Made by a program: the position numbers and the translations under genes. From positions 10,884,539-10,948,538 of the forward strand of contig NC_087070.1 in the NCBI RefSeq assembly GCF_963678635.1: 64,000 nucleotides of DNA, written 5' to 3'. This DNA is from Symsagittifera roscoffensis (Eukaryota; Xenacoelomorpha; Acoela; Convolutidae). This document shows positions 57,528-64,000 of this stretch, one piece after another (within the stretch, counting starts at the first letter, position 1; each line of letters starts with the position of its first letter). A model generated the notes under the pieces. The model had not been told where the DNA came from and ran no database searches. It saw only the letters and a program-made list of their open reading frames with translations.

Positions 57528-58005
57528 TTTTGCAAATCAAGAAATTTATTTTAAACAGAATATGACTCCACTGTAGAGAGGATTATCAGACCCTTAAGAA
57601 TAGCAAAGTCAAGAAATTTTTTTTAAACAGAAAAAGATACTACTGTTGAAAGGACTTTCGGATCTCTAACATTAGCGAAAACAAGATAATTTTTTCAAAC
57701 ATTTAAAAAGTATATCCCAGTTTGGAGAGGGTTGTCGCACCTCTAAGATTAGCAAAATCAAGAAATTCACTCTGAACAGAAACTGTTGCACTGTAACAAA
57801 ACTTCGGACCTCTAAGATTAGCAAAGTCAAGAATTTTCTTTCAAAAAAGAAATCCCAAAGTAGAGAGGAGTGTCAGATATCTGAGATATGCAAATTCAAG
57901 ATAATTATTATGAATAGAAAACGATCTCAACTTAGATAGGATTGTCGGATCGCTAAAATTAGCAAAATCAAGAAATCCATTTAAAACAAAAAAGGCAAAA
58001 TCAAT
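57528..58005 (-). repeat. Satellite array, inverted orientation
   Basis: About seven units of the same 65-75-bp repeat as the right-hand array, read on the minus strand (TTTCTTGATTTTGCTAATCTTAGAGG then TCCTCTC). It joins the right array through GCAAAATCA-ataaaact-TGATTTTGC at about 57999-58018. The unit with CGATCTCAACTTAGAT (about 57921) is a reverse copy of units in the other array. Confidence 0.85.
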
Positions 58006-58009
58006 AAAA

Positions 58010-61000
58010 CTTGATTTTGCTAATCTTAGAGGTCGGACAATCCTCTATATAAAGGGATCACTTTTTGTTCTAAAAAAATTTCTTTACTTTGCTAGCCTCA
58101 GAAGTGTGACAAAGTTTCTTTCAATGGAATATTATCTGTTTAACATAAAATTCTTGATGCTGCTAGTCTTAGAGGACCGATAATCCTCGTTACATTGGGA
58201 TACTTTTCTGCTCAAAATAAAATTCTTGGTTTGCTAGTTATAAAGATCCGACCATCCTATTTTCGTTTTAAAATATGTTTCTTGACTTTGCTAATCTCAG
58301 TGGTCCAAAAATCCTTTCTACAGTGGGATAATTTTAAGTGCGAATAAAACTCTTGGTTTGCTAATCCTAGAGGTCCGAATTTTTTTTTAAGTTTAACTTT
58401 CTGTTCAGAGTGAATTTGTTGATTTTGCCAATCTTAGAGGTGCGACAACCCTCTCCATACTGGGATTTACTTTTTTATGTTTGAAAAAATAACTTGATTT
58501 CGCTAATGTTAGAGATCCGAAAGTCCTGTCAACAGTAGTATCTTTTTCTGTTTAAAATGAGTTTCTGGACTTGCTAGGTTTAGAGGTCCAAAAATCCTCT
58601 CAATGGTGGATTTTTAATTTTTGATTTGCTGATCTTAGAGGTTCGACAATCCTCTCGATGTAGGATTATTTTCTTTGTCGGGTAAATTTCTTGATTTGCT
58701 GATCTTGGAGGTCGATAATCTTCTCTGCAATGGGATCCTTTACGGTTTACAATAGTTTTCCAGATTTTTTTAAAATAAGAGTTTCGACAACCCTCTCTAA
58801 ACAGGGATAACTTTCTGTTTTAAATGACTTTCTTGATTTGCTAACCTTACAGATCCGTCAGGACTCTCTACAATAGGAGTTGTTTTTAAAAAAAACTCTT
58901 GTCTTGCTAATCTTAGAGATCCGACAATCCTATCTAAGTTAAGATCGTTTTCTATTCATAATACTTTTCTTGAACTTACACATCTTAAACGTCTGACACT
59001 CTTCTCGACTTTGAGAATAATTTTTTCCAAGAAAATATTTGACTTTGGTAATCTTAGAAGTCTTGAAATCTTTTTTACAGTTCAACGGTTTCTGTTTCAA
59101 ATCAAATTTTTGATTTTTCTAATCTCAGAGGTGCGACAACCCTCGCTATACTGGGATATATTTTTTTCTGTTCAAATTTTTTTTTTGAAATTGCTAATTT
59201 TAGAGTTCCGAAAGTCCTCTCAAGAGTGGGATAATTTTCTTTTTCAAATAAGTTTCTCGTTTGTAGCTTTAGAGGTCCAAAAATTCTCTCGATAGTGGGA
59301 TTATTTTTATTAAAAAAGTCTTTGGTTTGCTGGTCTTGGAGGTTCGACAATCCTCTCGATAGTGGGACTATTTTCTTTGTAAGGTAAACTTTTTGATTTG
59401 CTGATTTTGTAGGTCAATAATCCTATCTGCAATGCGATCCTTTTCTGTTTACAAAAAGTTTCCATAGTTTGCAAAAAAATGAGGTTCGACAACCTTTTCT
59501 AAACTGGGATATATTTTTTTCTGTTTAAAATTTCTTTTTTGAAATCGTTTATATTAGAGATCCGAAAGTCCTCTCAGCAGTGGGATAATTTTCTTTTTTA
59601 AATGAGTTTCTTGATTCGCTAGTTTTAGAGGTCCAAATGTTCTCTTGATATTGGGATCATTTTTTAAAAAGTCTTTGACTTGCTGGTCTTAGAGGTTCAA
59701 TAATCCTCGATACAATGGGATATTTTTTTTCTGTTTAAATTGAATGTTTTGATTTCGCTACTTTTGAGATCTGAAAGTCCTTTCAACAGTGGGATAACAT
59801 TCTGTTTAAAATGAATTACTTGATTTAATAATCTTAGAGATCCGACGATCCCATCTAAGTTGAGATCGTTTTCTGTTTATAATACTGTTCTTGAATTTGC
59901 ATATCTTAGATGTCCGTAAAAACTTTTTTACAGTGCAACAGTTATTGTTTAAATTCAGTTTTTCGATTTTGTTTATCTTAGAGGTGCGACAACCCTCTCT
60001 ATACTGGGATTTTTTTTTCTGTTTGAATTTTTTTTTTGATTTCGCTTCTGTTAGAGATCCCAAAGTCCTTTCAATAGTGAGATAATTTTCTGTTTCAAAT
60101 AAATTTCCTGATTTGCTAGTTTTAGAGGTCCAAAAGTCCTCTCGATAGTGGGATTAATTTCTTTAAAAAATTTTTGATTTGTTGGTCTTAGAGGTTTGAC
60201 AATCCCCTCGATAGTGGGACTAAATTCTTTTTAAGATAAATTTTACGATTTGCTGATATTGGAGTTTCGATAATCTTCTCTACAATGTGATCAGTTTCTG
60301 TTCAAAATAAATTTCCAGATTTTGCAAAAATTAGACTTTCGACAACCCTCTCTAAACTGGGATAATTTTTTTCTGTTTGAATTGAATATCTTGATTTCGC
60401 TAATTTCGACATCCAAAAGTCCTTTCAACAGTGGGATAACTTTCTTTTTAAATTGAATTTTGATGTGCTAACCTTAGAGATCCGACAGGACTCTTTACAA
60501 TAGGATTTTTAAAAGAAAAAACTCTTCATTTGCTAATCTTACAGATCCGACAATCACATCTAAGTTGAGATCGTTTTCTATTCATAACACTTTTCTTGAG
60601 TTTGCATATCTTAAATGACACTCCTCTCTATTTGGGATTAATTTTTTCAAAGAAAATTCTTGACTTTGCTAATCTTAGAAGTCCGAAATCTTTTTTTACA
60701 GTGCAACAGTTTCTCTTTAAAATCAGTTTTTGATTTTGCTAATCTTAGAGGTGCGACAACCCTCTCTAGACTGGTATATAATTCTTTTCTGTGTAATTTT
60801 TTTTTGAAATCGCTTATGCTAGAGATCCGAAAGTCCTCTCAACAGTGTGATATTTTTCTTTTTCAAATGAGTTTCTTGATTTGATAGTTTTAGAGGTTCG
60901 ACAATCCTCTCGATAGTGGGACTTTTTTCTTAGCAAGGTAACCTATCTACAATGGGATCAATTTCTGTTTATAATAAAATCGAAGTTTCTGATTTTGAAA

Positions 61001-64000
61001 AAATTTTAGAGGCTCGACAATCCTCTCTAGAGTGGTAGTTTTTTCGGTTTTAGAAAAAAAAACTATATTTGAGTTTTGCAATAGTTAGAGATCAGAAAAT
61101 CCTTCAACAGTGGGATATCTTTCTGTTTTAAACTATTTTCTTGATTTGCTTATTTTACAGATCCGACAACCCTATCTAAGTTGAGATCGTTTTCTATTCA
61201 TAGTATTTTTCTTGAATTTGCATATCCTTAATGTCTGACACTCCACTCTACTTTGGAATTAATTTTTTCAAAGAAAGTTCTTGAATTTGCTAATCTTAGA
61301 AGTCCGGAAATCCTTTTTACAGTGCAACAGTTTCTGTTTAAAATCAGTTTTTTGATTTTGCTAATCTTAGAGGTGCGACAACTCTCTCTATACTGGGATA
61401 AATTTTTTTTTTCTATTCAAGTTTTTTATTTTTTGAAATCGCTTATGTTAGAGATCCGAAAGTCCTCTCAACAGTGGGATATTTTTATTTTTTAAATGAG
61501 TTTCTTGATTTGCTAGTTTTAGTGGTCCAAAAGTCCTCTCGATAGTGGAATCATTTTTTTTAAATCTTTGATTTGCTGGTCTTAGAGGTTCGACAATCCT
61601 CTCGATAGTGGGACTATTTTCTGTGTATTATGATTTTCTTGATTTGCTAATCCTAGAGATCCGAGAATCCTCTCTATAGTGGGATTATTTCCTTTCTCAA
61701 ATGAGTTTTTTGATTTGTTAGTTTTAGAAGCCCAAAAGTCCTCTCGATATTGCGACCTTTTTTTAAAAGTCTTTGATTTGCTGGTATTAGAGGTTCCACA
61801 ATCCTCTAGCTAGTGGGACTATTTTCTTTGTAAGGTAAACTTTTTGATTTGCTGATCTTGGAGGTTCAATAATCTTCTCTACAATGCGATCAATTTCTGT
61901 TTATAATAATTTTTCCAGATTTTGCAAAAACTAGAAGTTCGACAACCCTCTCTATCCTGGGATAATTTTTTTTTCTGTTTGAATTGAAAATCTTGATTTC
62001 GCTAATTTCGAGATGCGAAAGTCCTTTCAACAGTGGGATAACTTTTTGTTTAATTTCAATTTTTGATTTGATAATCTTAGAGAGCTGACAATCCTCAATA
62101 GTAGGATTATTCCTTTGCAAAAAAAACTCTTGATTTGCAGATCTTAAAGGTTCGACTATCCTCTTCAAACTGGAGTATTTTATATCTGTTTTAAGTGAAT
62201 ATCTTGATTTCTCTAATTTTGAGATCCGAAAATCCTTTCAACAGTGGGATAATTTTCTGTGTAATATGATTTTCTTGATTTGCTAATCCTAGAGAACCGA
62301 CAATCCTCTCTATAGTGGGATTATTTTCTTTCTCAAATGAGTTTCTTGATTTGATAGTTTTAGAGGTCCAAAAGTCCTCTCGATAGTGCGATCATTTTTT
62401 TAAAGTCTTTGATTTGCTGTTCTTAGAGGTTTGACGATCCTCTCGATAGTGGGACTTTTTTCTTTGCAAGGTAAACTTTTTGTTTTGATTAGATGATCTT
62501 GGAGGTTCGATAATCCTCTCTACATTGGGATCATTTTCTGTTTATAATAAATTTCCAAATTTTGCAAATTTTGGGATATTTCCAGATTTTGGGATAATTT
62601 TTTTCTGTTTAAAATAAGTGTGGGATTTAATTCTTCTAAAAAAATAAGTTTTTTGATTTGCTGAACTTATAGGGGCGACAATCTTATGTACAATGGGAGT
62701 ACTTGCAGCTTAAAATGAAGTTTCTGATTTTGAAAAAATTTTAGAGGCTCGACGATCCTCTCTAGAGTGGTAGTTTTTTCGGTTTTAGAAAAAAAAAACT
62801 ATATTTGAGTTTTGCAATAGTTAGAGATCAGAAAATCCTTCAACAGTGGGATGTCTTTCTGTTTTAAAATATTTTCTTGATTTGCTTATTTTACAGATCC
62901 GACAATCCCATCTAAGTTGAGATCGTTTTCTATTCATAATTTTCTTCTTGAATTTGCATACCTTAGAATTCTGACACTCCTTTCTTAAGTGGAATTGTTT
63001 TTCTTAAAAAAAATTCTTGACTTTGCTAACCTGAGAAGTCCGGAAATCTTTTTTTTACAGTGCAACAGTTACTGTTTAAAATCAATTTCAAGATTTTGCT
63101 ACTCTCAGAGGAGCGACAACCTTCTCTATACTGGGATTTTTTTATTTTTTTCAAAAGGAACAAAATTTTTGGTTTGGCTAATGTTAGAGATCCGAAAGTC
63201 CTTTCAACAGTGAGATAATTTTCTGTTTCAAATGAGTTTCTTGACTTGCTAGTTTTAGAGGTCCAAAAATCATCTCGATAGTGCGATCTTTTTTTTAAAG
63301 TTTTTCATTTGATGGCCTTAGTGGTTCGACTATCCTCTCGATAGTGGGACTTTTTTCTTTGCAAGGTAAACTTTTTACTTTGCTGATCTTGTAGGTTCGA
63401 TAATTCTCTCTACAATGGGATATTTTTTTTCTTTTTAAATTGAATATCTTGATTTCGCTACTTTTGAGATCTGAAAATCGTTTCAACATTGAGATAATTT
63501 TCTGTTTCAAATGAGTTTCTTGACTTGCTTGTTTTAGACGTCCAAAAATCCTCTCGATAGTGGGATCTTTTTTTTTAAAGTTTTTGATTTGCTGTTCTTA
63601 GAGGTTCGACAATCCTCTCGATAGTGGGACTTTTTTATTTGCAAGGTAAACTTTTTACTTTGCTGATCTTGTAGGTTCGATAATCCTCTCTACAATGGGA
63701 TATTTTTTTTCTTTTTAAATTGAATATCTTGATTTTGCTACTTTTGAGATCTGAAAATCGTTTCAACATTGAGATAATTTTCTTTTTCAAATTAGTTTCT
63801 TGACTTGCTAGTTTTAGAGGTCCAAAAATCCTCTCGATAGTGGGATCTTTTTTTTAAAGTCTTTGATTCGCTGGTCTTAGAGGCTCGACAATCCTCTCGA
63901 TAGCGGGACTTTTTTCTTTGCAAGGTAATTTTTTTAATTTGCAGATCTTATAGGTTCGACAATCCTCTCGATAGTGGGACTTTTTTATTTGCAAGGTAAA
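58010..64000 (+). repeat. Satellite-like array of 65-75-bp hairpin units with loose higher-order structure
   Basis: About 80-90 diverged units. The core is CTTGATTTGCTAATCTTAGAGGTCCGACAATCCTCTC followed by a variable TATAGTGGGATTATTTTCTGTTTAAAAT. Each unit contains AGAGG...CCTCT, able to form a 5-bp hairpin. Distinct unit types (CTCTCGATAGTGGGA, CTCTCAACAGTGGGA, TTTTTACAGTGCAACAG, TAAGTTGAGATCG) recur in the same order. The TAAGTTGAGATCG type is at about 58934, 59858, 60562, 61178 and 62912. A 280-bp period is clear at 63377/63657. Open frames here are by-products of the repeat. It continues beyond the window. Confidence 0.93.

Noticed and set aside
57528-64000. CRISPR-like or protein-coding repeat array
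   Set aside because: Units diverge without invariant repeats or unique spacers, the setting is eukaryotic, and the short frames are periodic by-products of the satellite.

Overview
The window is AT-rich eukaryotic DNA, almost certainly from an invertebrate animal. It carries a BEL/Pao retrotransposon (a superfamily known only from metazoans), remains of a Polinton/Maverick DNA transposon, a 2A-bearing LINE fragment, long microsatellites and a decayed satellite. The putative introns end in T-rich acceptors such as TTTTTTCAG, which together with the element content suggests a nematode; this is inference. No rRNA, tRNA or bacterial-style operon was seen. Nearly all of the window is mobile or repetitive DNA, and only a few short putative exons look like host genes.

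Layout. 1-9.4 kb: AT-rich non-coding DNA with a young 2.24-kb tandem duplication (661-5139) and putative host exons at 5955-6152 (minus) and about 7991-8500 (plus). 9.4-11 kb: minus-strand LINE fragment with a 2A ribosome-skipping motif and an APE-type endonuclease but no reverse transcriptase, ending at an (ATC)n microsatellite. 11.3-19.5 kb: a decayed plus-strand Polinton in which a capsid-like protein, an adenovirus-type cysteine protease and a protein-primed family B DNA polymerase can be read across frameshifts.

19,746-40,689: a giant Ty3/gypsy-like LTR element of about 21 kb. It has TG...CA LTRs, a 3-kb leader with repeated foldable modules, gag, aspartic protease and reverse transcriptase. 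RNase H and integrase are missing. A macro-domain-like segment follows, then about 9 kb of further coding sequence whose first ORF (944 codons) holds an SGNH/GDSL hydrolase domain with all catalytic residues present. Nonsense and frameshift mutations break gag, pol and most downstream ORFs. The 3' 3.7 kb (C-terminal ORF, 3' LTR and flank) is duplicated in tandem (37,300-41,018 and 41,022-44,724).

44.7-49.3 kb: single-copy DNA with a spacerless 100-bp palindrome (45,973-46,072), a possible exon (46,724-46,838), a 1.9-kb (TACA)n microsatellite and a 200-N assembly gap. 49.7-55.1 kb: decayed BEL/Pao element (gag, zinc fingers, protease, RT, integrase). 55.1-56.65 kb: inverted-repeat foldback element. 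57.5-64 kb: two arrays of a roughly 65-75-bp hairpin-bearing repeat joined head to head, running off the right edge.

The most unusual content is the giant LTR element: the hydrolase and macro-like cargo and the structured leader are not part of the standard Ty3/gypsy plan. The copy is dead, but the cargo ORF is the best preserved part.
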